Below are positions 55,974 through 64,000 of a stretch of 64,000 bases of DNA, in pieces (the stretch's first letter is position 1; every line of letters starts with the position of its first letter). Both the position numbers and the translations under genes were made by a program. Origin of the DNA: an uncultured Sphingorhabdus sp. (GTDB lineage: Bacteria; Pseudomonadota; Alphaproteobacteria; Sphingomonadales; Sphingomonadaceae). The notes beneath the pieces are model-generated. The model was given only the letters and a program-made list of their open reading frames with translations, had not been told where the DNA came from and made no database searches. The DNA is taken from assembly GCA_947501885.1 (NCBI GenBank), contig CANMXN010000001.1, positions 620,001 through 684,000 of the forward strand, given 5' to 3'.

Positions 55974-57698
55974 TTATGCTTTTTCAGCTTCATCATCTTT
56001 CAATGTATCCAGATGCATCAGCTTTTTGATAAGTGGTGCAATAATAAATACTGCAGCCCCTACTCCAACAGCCACCCAGCCGATATCAGTATAGACATCT
56101 AACACTATTTGTTTACCTGCTCCCTCTCCTGATGCTGCTTCAGAGCCAGTTGCTTCTGAAATTTTACCTGCAACGAAATTACCAGTTGCTGATGCAAAGA
56201 ACCATGTACCCATTATTAGTGAAGCCATGTTAGCAGGCGTTAGACGATTCATTGCCGAGAGACCAACTGGCGATAAACATAATTCACCAGTGGTGTGGAA
56301 TAAATATATCAAAAAGATGAATATTACTGGCACCATAGCACCACCACCAGCTTTTGCACCAGCTACTAATACCAAAAATCCAATACCTAATTGAACAATA
56401 CCCATACCGAATTTGGCGGGGGCAGAAGGTTCAATACCTCTTTTGCCCATTTGTATCCATATCCATGCAAATATTGGTGCTAATAAAACAATATAAATAG
56501 CATTTAGTGATTGGAACCATGTCGTAGGCATTAACCATCCAAAAATTTCACGATCCACGTGCCTATCGGTAAATAGGTTAAGCGATGATCCTGCTTGTTC
56601 AAATAATGCCCAAAATAAAACTGAACCTAATATTAAAAACATAGCTGCAAAAATACGATCGCGCTCGTCACTAGCTTTTGAGATAAATTGTTGAATTATA
56701 ACTCCTAGGATAAGAGCCCCACCTATAATCAACGATGCAATTGTCATATCTGCAAGTTCTGGTGAGACTGATCTAGTTATTGCAGATATTACTATAGCAG
56801 CTACGCCAACAGAATATAATACCATTGGCACTTCAGGTGCGTTCAAATAACTCTGATAAGGTAACTTAAACATAGCAATAGAGAGAACATATAATACTAG
56901 AATCAGCCCTGCTGCCCCCAGCAATGTACCAACAATTGCCTGATTTTGGACCATCCACCAGCAAGCTACTACAGCTGCTAATCCAACTAAGTAAATCAAC
57001 CACTCAAATTTAATACCAAATTTTTTCTCTACTAAAGATTCTGGATTAGTTGATTCACCTCTACCTAACAACAAAGGTTTAAAGATAACAAAAACTATCA
57101 GCCCCAGCAGCATGCCTATGCCAGCTGCCCCAAAACCATATGACCAGCCATAAGTTTCACCCAACCAGCCGCACAAAATTGCACCCAGAGCAGCACCAAG
57201 ATTAATGCCCATATAGAATATAGTATAGGCTCCATCACGGCGTATATCCGTTCGTGGGTAAAGCTGCCCAACCATCACGGATATATTGGCTTTGAGGAAG
57301 CCAGATCCAACTATGATGAAAGCAAGAGCTAACCAAAATATATTAAGTGCGGCAGGGTCTTGTCCACCAGTACCTTCGAAGCCCATCAGACCATGACCGA
57401 TAGTAAGCAATATTGCGCCATATAGGACAGCTTTGCGTTGACCAAGGTATTTATCCGCTAAATACCCGCCTAGCACTGGGGTAATGTAAACGAGAGCTGT
57501 ATAAGCTCCATATATAAGACTGCTCTCGCCATCAGAAAAAAGCCAATGCTTTGTAAGATATAATATGAGCAAAGCGCGCATACCATAATATGAAAAGCGC
57601 TCCCACATTTCAGCAAAAAATAGTACAAACAATCCTTTAGGATGTCCAAACAATGTGCCTTTTGCGTCGCCGCTTTCAGCATAACCTGTTGATGACAT
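55974..57698 (-). CDS. Proton-dependent oligopeptide transporter (POT family)
   Basis: Product of 574 residues with about 14 membrane helices. The POT signature is present: FAEMWERFSYYGMRALLILYLTKH (E-x-x-E-R-F-x-Y-Y), GGYLADKYLGQRKAVLYG and FYMGINLGAALGAILCGWLGE. It takes up di- and tripeptides with protons. It lies ahead of the exported amidohydrolase pair, separated by a terminator. AGTGGGGAG is ahead of the ATG. Confidence 0.93.
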   Translation of the reverse strand: MSSTGYAESGDAKGTLFGHPKGLFVLFFAEMWERFSYYGMRALLILYLTKHWLFSDGESSLIYGAYTALVYITPVLGGYLADKYLGQRKAVLYGAILLTIGHGLMGFEGTGGQDPAALNIFWLALAFIIVGSGFLKANISVMVGQLYPRTDIRRDGAYTIFYMGINLGAALGAILCGWLGETYGWSYGFGAAGIGMLLGLIVFVIFKPLLLGRGESTNPESLVEKKFGIKFEWLIYLVGLAAVVACWWMVQNQAIVGTLLGAAGLILVLYVLSIAMFKLPYQSYLNAPEVPMVLYSVGVAAIVISAITRSVSPELADMTIASLIIGGALILGVIIQQFISKASDERDRIFAAMFLILGSVLFWALFEQAGSSLNLFTDRHVDREIFGWLMPTTWFQSLNAIYIVLLAPIFAWIWIQMGKRGIEPSAPAKFGMGIVQLGIGFLVLVAGAKAGGGAMVPVIFIFLIYLFHTTGELCLSPVGLSAMNRLTPANMASLIMGTWFFASATGNFVAGKISEATGSEAASGEGAGKQIVLDVYTDIGWVAVGVGAAVFIIAPLIKKLMHLDTLKDDEAEKA

Positions 57699-57876
57699 AA
57701 ATACTCCCCACTCCCTGAACTTTAAATTCAGTTGTAATTTTGCGATTCCCTCAACCTAGTCAAAAAATCATCGATGTGAAGCGCAATAATTACAAATGTA
57801 CCTAATTTTATTATAATTTTGTCGCTTTGTGACATTTCTATGGATTGAACATCCGATAATTTGCTACGCATACCCC

Positions 57877-58461
57877 ATGTTTAATGATCTTTCTTCTTTA
57901 CAACCTTATCTATCCACGCGCCGTTCAGGCAGACCTCGCGATATGATCGCTCCTGGTCCGAACAGTGAGCAATTACAATCTATCATTGAAATGGCTCTAA
58001 GAACGCCCGATCATGGCAAATTGGCACCCTGGCGTTTTATCACTATCGCTCTTCAGCAACGTGAGCAATTGGCGCATATCATGGCGCAAGCATTGCGTAT
58101 TGCCAGTCCGAATTGTAGCAATACACAAATCAATAGTGCGTGCGAAACAGCCTATCTTGCGCCGCAACTCATCATCATGGTCTACGCACCAAATTTGCAA
58201 TCAAAAATCCCAGAAGTGGAACAATTATTAAGCGCAGGAGCGGCTGGAATGAATCTGCTACATGCAGTGCATGCGCATGGCTTTGTCGGCAGTTGGATTA
58301 CGGGGTGGGCGGCTTATGATGAAAATATACGCCGCGAATTTTGTGAAGAGCATGAACAAATCACTGGCTTTTTCTATATAGGTAGCGCCAAGCAGCCTCT
58401 GGTCGAACGGCCAAGGCCCGAACCCAAAGAGCATATTCACGCTTGGATGCCCAAAGCTTAA
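57877..58461 (+). CDS. Nitroreductase-family protein (YdjA-like)
   Basis: Product of 194 residues from the ATG at 57877; 16 in-frame codons upstream start with GTG but the family begins near here. RRSGRPRDMIAPGPNSEQLQSIIEMALRTPDHGKLAPWRFI and AAGMNLLHAVHAHGFVGSWITGW are typical of the YdjA group of FMN enzymes that reduce nitro compounds or quinones with NADPH. FYIGSAK is the FMN phosphate region. It is divergent from the peptide transporter and followed 60 bases later by a GntR regulator. Confidence 0.85.
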   Translation: MFNDLSSLQPYLSTRRSGRPRDMIAPGPNSEQLQSIIEMALRTPDHGKLAPWRFITIALQQREQLAHIMAQALRIASPNCSNTQINSACETAYLAPQLIIMVYAPNLQSKIPEVEQLLSAGAAGMNLLHAVHAHGFVGSWITGWAAYDENIRREFCEEHEQITGFFYIGSAKQPLVERPRPEPKEHIHAWMPKA

Positions 58462-58521
58462 TCATCCATTTGTAATAATCCGAGCTTGACCCGCTGCACT
58501 GTATTATGGCACTGATGCACT

Positions 58522-58863
58522 ATGAATAAAAAGCAGCCCGTCTATTTGAAATTATTCGAAACTATTTCCCACGCTATATTAGATGGGAAATATAAAGATG
58601 GCGATTTATTACCATCGGTTCGCGCTTTTGCTAGCACTCAAGGTGCTAATCCGCTTACAGTGGCTAAGGCCTATCAACTATTTCAAGACCGCGGATTGGT
58701 TACCGTGAAACGCGGTGTTGGCTTATTTGTCGCCAATGGCGCTGTACAAAAATTGCGTAATGCTGAGCGGCAAAATTTTATCGACAATAGTTGGCCAGAA
58801 ATCAGCAAACATATGCATCGTATCGGTATTGAGCTATCTGATTTGATCGAACAAGAAGGTTGA
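58522..58863 (+). CDS. GntR-family regulator, YtrA-like short form
   Basis: Product of 113 residues. An N-terminal winged helix-turn-helix (PVYLKLFETISHAILDGKYKDGDLLPSVRAFASTQGANPLTVAKAYQLFQDRGLV) followed by a short helical tail, as in the YtrA subgroup that lacks a large ligand domain. YtrA regulators usually control ABC transporter genes, but none lies here. Its target may be the nitroreductase upstream. No ligand can be predicted. Confidence 0.88.
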   Translation: MNKKQPVYLKLFETISHAILDGKYKDGDLLPSVRAFASTQGANPLTVAKAYQLFQDRGLVTVKRGVGLFVANGAVQKLRNAERQNFIDNSWPEISKHMHRIGIELSDLIEQEG

Positions 58864-58957
58864 TTGATAAACAATTAGAATAGAAATTTACAACGGCCGT
58901 TTTGATATAAATTGCTAACGGATTATTGCTAAGTTTAAGAACGAAACACAAAAGGCT

Positions 58958-61093
58958 CTAATCCTTTTTATTTTCACTCTTGTCTTTATCATTCTCATCG
59001 CTTGCAACATCATCTTCTATTGCAGCATCACCTTCTGCTACAGCTTCAACCTCTTCGATATTTCCTTCATTCGCCAAAAATGCTTCAAGTGCAATTGCTT
59101 CTTCTAATTCAGCTTGTAAGTCTGCATCATCGGGTTCAAATTTTAGCGCCTTTTTATATAGTTCGACAGCAGCCGTTCCATCTTCACCTTGCCGAAGCAA
59201 TGCAAAGCCATACATGCGCGTTGTTAGGGCGCTAATTCGGTTAATACCATAGGCAATTTTAGCAGTTTTAACAGCATCATCAAAGCGCTCCGCTGCGATA
59301 TAACTACGTGCTAATTTGGTCAACAAAACCGTATCATTATATCCAACACGATCACGCACGGCCTCTAACCAAAAGATGGCCTGCTGTGCATCACCTGAGT
59401 CTATATAGCTATCAGCCATTAATTTTTGTGCTTCTAAATCTCGAGGGTTATTAGACAAATAAAATGAAATGGCTTCTTGCGCTTCATCAAATTGTTCTGT
59501 GCGCCGCAGAGCATCAACCAACCGCAACATAGTTGGTTGCTCAAAACTTATCGCTTGGGCATTACGAAAATGTTTCAATGCAACGCTTGGTTTATTCCTT
59601 CTAATTTCTATATCACCAACCAATATATGAGCATCAGCTACGCCTTCGTTATTTTTTAATAATTGCTTAGCCAATGTCAGAGCAGTACCAACATTTCCTC
59701 TTGCCAATAATGCCCGAATATAAGGAATAACAATATTTGCACTTTTGGGGCTTTTAAGCGCGTTTTTTTGCAATGATTCAAAATCATCCTCTTCTTTGAC
59801 TAATGATAATTTGGGGCCACCTTCAAATATAGTATTATCTAAAAATTTAGCAGCCTCGCCTCTTTTGTCCACGGCTTCCAATGATCTTGCGGCAACTACA
59901 CTGCTATAACTATCTTCGCCATATTTGTTTATATAGCGAGATATTGCCTTATAAGCGGTTTCATATTCTCCTGCTCGATAAAGACCAGATGCCAATAATT
60001 TTAACCCGCGCTTATGATTGCGTTGGACCTTGAGCAGTTTTCGAAAAAAACCGACAGCCTTATTATAATTACCCAGTTCATATTCAACGATACCAGAGAG
60101 CAATAAACCTGAAGGCCTATTCACTTGATAGTCGCCAGCTCTAAGCAATAAACGGCGAGCGAGAGCATAGTCACGCGCACGGCCTGCAATAACGGCCTGC
60201 ATATAAAAGGCATTTCCATTATTGCGCTCCAAAGCTAAAATATCTCTGGTAACCTTGAGCATGTCACTCGCTCTTCCTGCATCCCCTAAAGTAACGGCAT
60301 ATTCCGATAACAGTGGAATATCGTCTGGAACAATTTCTAATGCTCTTTCAAACCACGGCAAAGATGCCAACAATCCTACTTGAGAACGCACCATCCGCCC
60401 TCTAAATTCTAGAGCACGGATATTATTTTTATCCAATTCTACAGCACGTTCAACCGCTTCAATTGCGCCTTTCTGATCACCAAGTATATATCGAAAACGT
60501 CCAATGTCTGTCCACAACATACTATTATCAGGTGTTTTTTCTAAAGCTCTATCAAAAGCGGCCCTAGAACCATCGACATCACCTGTCTCAATTAAGACAC
60601 GTCCTAATATACGTTGCGACTCTGGGTAATTCTCTTCTTTTATTTTTTTGTTAGTTAATGCCACTTTGGCGTCATCATATTCGCCTAACAACCAATGGGC
60701 TTGGCCAAGTAGATGATCAATCTCACTTGAATCAGTTCCTAACTCTTTCGCTATTAGCAATTCATTTTTTGCCCCTGCTGCATCAAATAATTTTAATTGC
60801 ACTTGCGCTAATACTATGCGTATATTTGGCCACCTTTTATCTGATTTAACAGCATTTTTTAACTCTATTCTAGCGGCTCGGTAATTTGAATCCTCAATAT
60901 ATTTCTCTGCAACAGCAAGATATTCTTTGGCCTCTTCCCTATCAACACCATCATTCGCATTAATCGTTTTTATAAGAAACGTAACAGAAACCGCAAGAGC
61001 AAGCACTGCAACTAACGTAAGCGCTCCCATCTTCCTTATTTCTCGAAACAAACGCTTTCGAGCTGTTTTTCCTGTTCTGTAACGACGTGGCAT
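58958..61093 (-). CDS. TPR-repeat protein of the PEP-CTERM/exosortase region (PrsT-like)
   Basis: Product of 711 residues. A basic N-terminus and one membrane helix (about residues 24-43) are followed by a long series of TPR units through about residue 665, then an acidic Glu/Asp tail. This matches the TPR protein that travels with PrsK and PrsR and exosortase in PEP-CTERM exopolysaccharide loci. It starts three bases after prsR. The TPR arm probably faces the periplasm and holds a partner protein. The exosortase itself is not in the window. Confidence 0.8.
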   Translation of the reverse strand: MPRRYRTGKTARKRLFREIRKMGALTLVAVLALAVSVTFLIKTINANDGVDREEAKEYLAVAEKYIEDSNYRAARIELKNAVKSDKRWPNIRIVLAQVQLKLFDAAGAKNELLIAKELGTDSSEIDHLLGQAHWLLGEYDDAKVALTNKKIKEENYPESQRILGRVLIETGDVDGSRAAFDRALEKTPDNSMLWTDIGRFRYILGDQKGAIEAVERAVELDKNNIRALEFRGRMVRSQVGLLASLPWFERALEIVPDDIPLLSEYAVTLGDAGRASDMLKVTRDILALERNNGNAFYMQAVIAGRARDYALARRLLLRAGDYQVNRPSGLLLSGIVEYELGNYNKAVGFFRKLLKVQRNHKRGLKLLASGLYRAGEYETAYKAISRYINKYGEDSYSSVVAARSLEAVDKRGEAAKFLDNTIFEGGPKLSLVKEEDDFESLQKNALKSPKSANIVIPYIRALLARGNVGTALTLAKQLLKNNEGVADAHILVGDIEIRRNKPSVALKHFRNAQAISFEQPTMLRLVDALRRTEQFDEAQEAISFYLSNNPRDLEAQKLMADSYIDSGDAQQAIFWLEAVRDRVGYNDTVLLTKLARSYIAAERFDDAVKTAKIAYGINRISALTTRMYGFALLRQGEDGTAAVELYKKALKFEPDDADLQAELEEAIALEAFLANEGNIEEVEAVAEGDAAIEDDVASDENDKDKSENKKD

Positions 61094-61095
61094 AA

Positions 61096-62457
61096 TTACA
61101 CTTGCATTTGATATTGTTTGAGCAAATCATATAAAGTTGGTCGGCTTATTCCCAGCAGCTTGGCAGCATTAGAGATATTGCCTTCGGTCCGTGCAATCGC
61201 ACGTTTTATAGCGCGCCTATCTGCTAACTCTCTTGCAGCTTTAAGATTAACGAAACCATCCATTTCATCATCTTCTTCAAGCTCCAAATCATCGACAGAA
61301 ACCATATTGTCATCCGCCATAATCACGGCACGTTTTACTTTATTTTCGAGCTCTCTAACATTGCCTGGCCACTCCCAAGTATCAATGGCGTTCAATGCAT
61401 CAGGCCTAAAACCTTTAATTAAAGGATTCATCTCTGCCGCAAATTTTTTCAAGAAATGTTTAGCTAGTAAAACAGAATCGCCTGTTCTCTCACTCAGCTC
61501 AGGAATATTAACAATAATCTCTGCTAAGCGATAATATAAATCGTCTCGGAAAGTCTTCTCAGTAATCATTTGATTTAAATTTCGGTGCGTTGCACAAACA
61601 ACGCGTACATCAACAGGGATAAGCTTGCGTCCGCCAATTCTCTCAACACTTCTTTCCTGCAAAAATCTGAGTAATTTTACTTGTAATGGTAACGGAATAT
61701 CACCGACCTCATCCAAAAATAATGTTCCGCCGTTGGCAAGTTCAATCTTGCCCTGTGTGGTTTTTACTGCACCAGTAAAAGCACCTTTTTCATGACCAAA
61801 TAATTCTGATTCCAGTAAATTCTCTGGAATCGCACCACAATTAATTGCGATAAATGGCTTATCACTTCTTTCGCTCACATTATGCAGACCGCTGGCTAAT
61901 AACTCCTTACCAGTGCCGCTAGCTCCCAATAGCATCACAGAGACATTTGTTTTTGCCACACGCTCAATTGTGCGGGCTACCTTTATCATTTCAGGCGACG
62001 CTGTAATAATTTTACCCAATAATGTTTCTTGCTGCACATCTTTATTGAGTTGGTTTTCATTTTCTTGCTCAAGTTTATGTACATGAAGAGCGCGGCTAAC
62101 GATTAAGTGAAGTTCGTCAATATCAACAGGTTTTTGATAAAAATCCCAAGCTCCAGCCGCAACAGCACGCATTGCGCTATTTTGCTCTCCATGACCAGAA
62201 GCAACAATGATTTTTAAATTGGGTACCAGTTTCAACATCTCTTCTAATGCTTTAAAACCCTCAGTTGCTCCATCAGGATCAGGCGGCAGTCCTAAATCGA
62301 GCGTAACAACATCAGGCTCTTGCGCACGCAATATCGTCATGGCTTCTTCTCTATTGCTAGCCGTAAAAACTTCAAAGTCTTCATAAGACCATTTCAACTG
62401 TTTCTGTAATCCAAGATCATCTTCAACAATGAGTAATTTGGGTTTTTTATCAGACAT
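61096..62457 (-). CDS. prsR: PEP-CTERM response regulator PrsR, sigma-54 dependent
   Basis: Product of 453 residues from the ATG at 62457, with GAGG at eight bases; the frame starts seven codons earlier. Receiver domain with VEDD and LDLGLPPDPDG (phospho-acceptor Asp about residue 55), sigma-54 AAA domain with LLGASGTGKE, the sigma-54 contact loop HEKGAFTGAVK and LFLDEVGDIP, and a Fis-type HTH at the end (NISNAAKLLGISRPTLYDLL). It is phosphorylated by the neighbouring PrsK and activates sigma-54 promoters, in known systems those of PEP-CTERM genes. Confidence 0.92.
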   Translation of the reverse strand: MSDKKPKLLIVEDDLGLQKQLKWSYEDFEVFTASNREEAMTILRAQEPDVVTLDLGLPPDPDGATEGFKALEEMLKLVPNLKIIVASGHGEQNSAMRAVAAGAWDFYQKPVDIDELHLIVSRALHVHKLEQENENQLNKDVQQETLLGKIITASPEMIKVARTIERVAKTNVSVMLLGASGTGKELLASGLHNVSERSDKPFIAINCGAIPENLLESELFGHEKGAFTGAVKTTQGKIELANGGTLFLDEVGDIPLPLQVKLLRFLQERSVERIGGRKLIPVDVRVVCATHRNLNQMITEKTFRDDLYYRLAEIIVNIPELSERTGDSVLLAKHFLKKFAAEMNPLIKGFRPDALNAIDTWEWPGNVRELENKVKRAVIMADDNMVSVDDLELEEDDEMDGFVNLKAARELADRRAIKRAIARTEGNISNAAKLLGISRPTLYDLLKQYQMQV

Positions 62458-62458
62458 A

Positions 62459-64000
62459 TTAAGCAGCCTCCCCTTCATTTGAAGGAAAATAAACTTCCTG
62501 TATATCTAACTTATCATCACCACTATCTTGCAGTTTTATCTCACTTGGCAAAGAAATAATAAACCGGGTTCCTTTACCTTCTGTACTTTCTACTCTTAAA
62601 TTACCTTCCATAGACTCGATCAATGATTTGGCTTCATATGCGCCAATTCCGAAACCACCATTCTTACTCGACTCAAAGGGTTTAAATAATTCATTATTCA
62701 TGAACTTTTCGCTCATACCGCTGCCTCTATCAATGACTTGAATGATAATATTTTCGCCTTGGCGCCTAGCAACTATTGTAATCGGGGCCTCATTCGTCGT
62801 TGCTTCAATCGCATTTTGGATCAAATGCGTAATAGCTGTTTCCAAACGCATAGCATCAAACACAGCCCATAATGCTGGTTCAAAATCTGTCTCAATAGGA
62901 TGTAATAATCTTTTAGGCTGCAACGCACGCATTATGCTTGGTTCTATTTCCCCGCTCATTGGTGTGTCATGCCTGACTTTATTATGTTGAGAAAGCCGCG
63001 CTAATAACTCATTCATTTTACCAACCGAAGATTGTAATGTATCAACCATATCACTACGAAACTCTGGATTATCAGCATGTTTTTCAGCATTGCGCGATAA
63101 TATGCTAAGCTGGCTAACAAGATTCTTTATATCATGCATAACAAATGCAAACCGGCGATTAAATTGATCAAATTGCTGACCTTCGATTAATCTCTTTTGG
63201 CTCGCAGCTTCTGCTAAATAGCTACCTAATTGGCGGCTTACAACACGAAGCATATCCATATCTTCCCAATCAACTTGCCATGAAATACGTGGACGTGCCA
63301 ATATAACGATACCCGTTAGTTTCCCGAAATGAACCAAGGGCACAACCAACCATGCATTATTTTCATCATATAACCATTGCGGTAAAGCCCTAGGGTCACA
63401 TCTATTATCACTGCCTGAACGTGCATCATCCATCACAACGATATGTCCTGTTGATTCAAAAAAATCGATCATATTTTGTGTGCCAGGATTTGCAGGAACA
63501 TCAGCAGATGACCAATTCCACCGCGATTGCAGCATCAACTGACCGCCGTTAGATGGGACCAATAATAAACCGCTTGGACATTCTAATATATCTGCCATCG
63601 CCTTGATAACGCGTTCATGAAATGAGGTATCTTCATTTCCAGAAAAACCAACTGTATCTGCAAAACGCATCCATTCTGTTCGATAATCATAACGATGTTG
63701 AAAGAAGTTTTTAGCAATTTTAACTTTGAACCATGCGCGAAACTTACCTGATGGCAAGATAAGCAGCGCAGCAATAGACATGACGAAAATTATACTGCTT
63801 TGTGCCAAACGGGCATAATCACCGCCAATCAACTCGATGGCAATATTCAATATTACCATGGCAAGCAAATATCCGCCAATGGCAAATAATGATACGGATT
63901 GGAAAGCGACAGAGCGAGAAAGTCTTAATCGCAATTCGGCATTACGAAGCGCCGCCATAACAAATATAGGCGCTAGTAAAGCCGTCGCAATACCGCGCAT
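62459..64000 (-). CDS. prsK: PEP-CTERM sensor histidine kinase PrsK, N-terminus beyond the window
   Basis: The last 513 residues are visible; the frame is open at the window edge, and the family is about 680 residues, so several membrane helices are missing. Membrane helices are seen at about residues 30-90, then a GAF-like region and the kinase core: FVMHDIKNLVSQLS (phospho-accepting His), NAIEATTNEAP and DRGSGMSEKFMN for ATP. It is the partner of PrsR, whose start lies two bases downstream. Confidence 0.9.
   Translation of the reverse strand: MRGIATALLAPIFVMAALRNAELRLRLSRSVAFQSVSLFAIGGYLLAMVILNIAIELIGGDYARLAQSSIIFVMSIAALLILPSGKFRAWFKVKIAKNFFQHRYDYRTEWMRFADTVGFSGNEDTSFHERVIKAMADILECPSGLLLVPSNGGQLMLQSRWNWSSADVPANPGTQNMIDFFESTGHIVVMDDARSGSDNRCDPRALPQWLYDENNAWLVVPLVHFGKLTGIVILARPRISWQVDWEDMDMLRVVSRQLGSYLAEAASQKRLIEGQQFDQFNRRFAFVMHDIKNLVSQLSILSRNAEKHADNPEFRSDMVDTLQSSVGKMNELLARLSQHNKVRHDTPMSGEIEPSIMRALQPKRLLHPIETDFEPALWAVFDAMRLETAITHLIQNAIEATTNEAPITIVARRQGENIIIQVIDRGSGMSEKFMNNELFKPFESSKNGGFGIGAYEAKSLIESMEGNLRVESTEGKGTRFIISLPSEIKLQDSGDDKLDIQEVYFPSNEGEAA

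Overview
The window is a continuous, gene-dense, A/T-rich piece of a bacterial chromosome. Gene content and order point to an alphaproteobacterium, most likely of the order Sphingomonadales. The evidence is the block rpsB-tsf-pyrH-frr-uppS-cdsA-dxr-rseP-bamA-skp-fabZ followed directly by rpmE with no lpxD or lpxA, a PrsK/PrsR/TPR regulatory set of the exosortase (PEP-CTERM) type at the right edge, and a 5-oxoprolinase operon. The assignment is inferred from gene order and protein families; no 16S gene is present. There are no insertion sequences, prophage genes or CRISPR arrays, so this looks like core chromosome with a few accessory genes.

Layout. 1-10.3 kb: end of folC, an AmpG-like permease, rRNA modification (rluB, rsmD), a UvrD/PcrA helicase, a DCC-family protein, a DUF885 lipoprotein, an MFS exporter and cysK. 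10.4-15.3 kb: a small calcium-motif protein, an acyl-CoA dehydrogenase behind its MerR regulator, then serB and miaA, which diverge with overlapping start codons. 15.3-18.8 kb: ilvB-ilvN-ilvC, ending in a bidirectional terminator. 18.8-20.6 kb: a minus-strand set of three exported proteins (YHS lipoprotein, Cys-repeat/YHS fusion, pure Cys-repeat protein) behind a likely ECF-sigma promoter. 20.6-26.3 kb: nitronate monooxygenase, leuA with a structured leader, an AHH-type protein, a cytochrome b561/YceI fusion and an unknown gene. 26.4-31.3 kb: ccmC-D-E-F-G-H-I. 31.4-36.6 kb: leucine dehydrogenase, tRNA-His, an NRAMP-fold transporter lacking the metal ligands together with pxpABC, and rpmE. 36.7-48 kb: the envelope and translation block. 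48.6-51.8 kb: a small membrane protein, rnhB, thiD, DUF1272 and glmM. 52-58.9 kb: an amino/dicarboxylic acid symporter, two amidohydrolases, a POT peptide transporter, a nitroreductase and a GntR regulator. 59-64 kb: TPR protein, prsR and prsK (cut by the edge).

The most interesting unit is 18839-20555. One exported 103-residue protein is almost entirely [G/S]-A-C triplets (23 cysteines, nearly all spaced by exactly three). The same cysteine domain and signal peptide are fused to a YHS domain in the next gene, and a third gene is a YHS lipoprotein. A GTAAC-N16-CGAA element in front of the set resembles the promoters of heavy-metal-stress ECF sigma factors. A periplasmic thiolate buffer for copper or another soft metal is the best hypothesis, but no function is proven by sequence.

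Other points: leuA has a candidate leader peptide whose leucine codons can pair with the leuA Shine-Dalgarno region. The transporter next to pxpABC has lost the metal-binding residues of NRAMP and may instead import 5-oxoproline. One of the two amidohydrolases lacks the metal-binding HxH motif.
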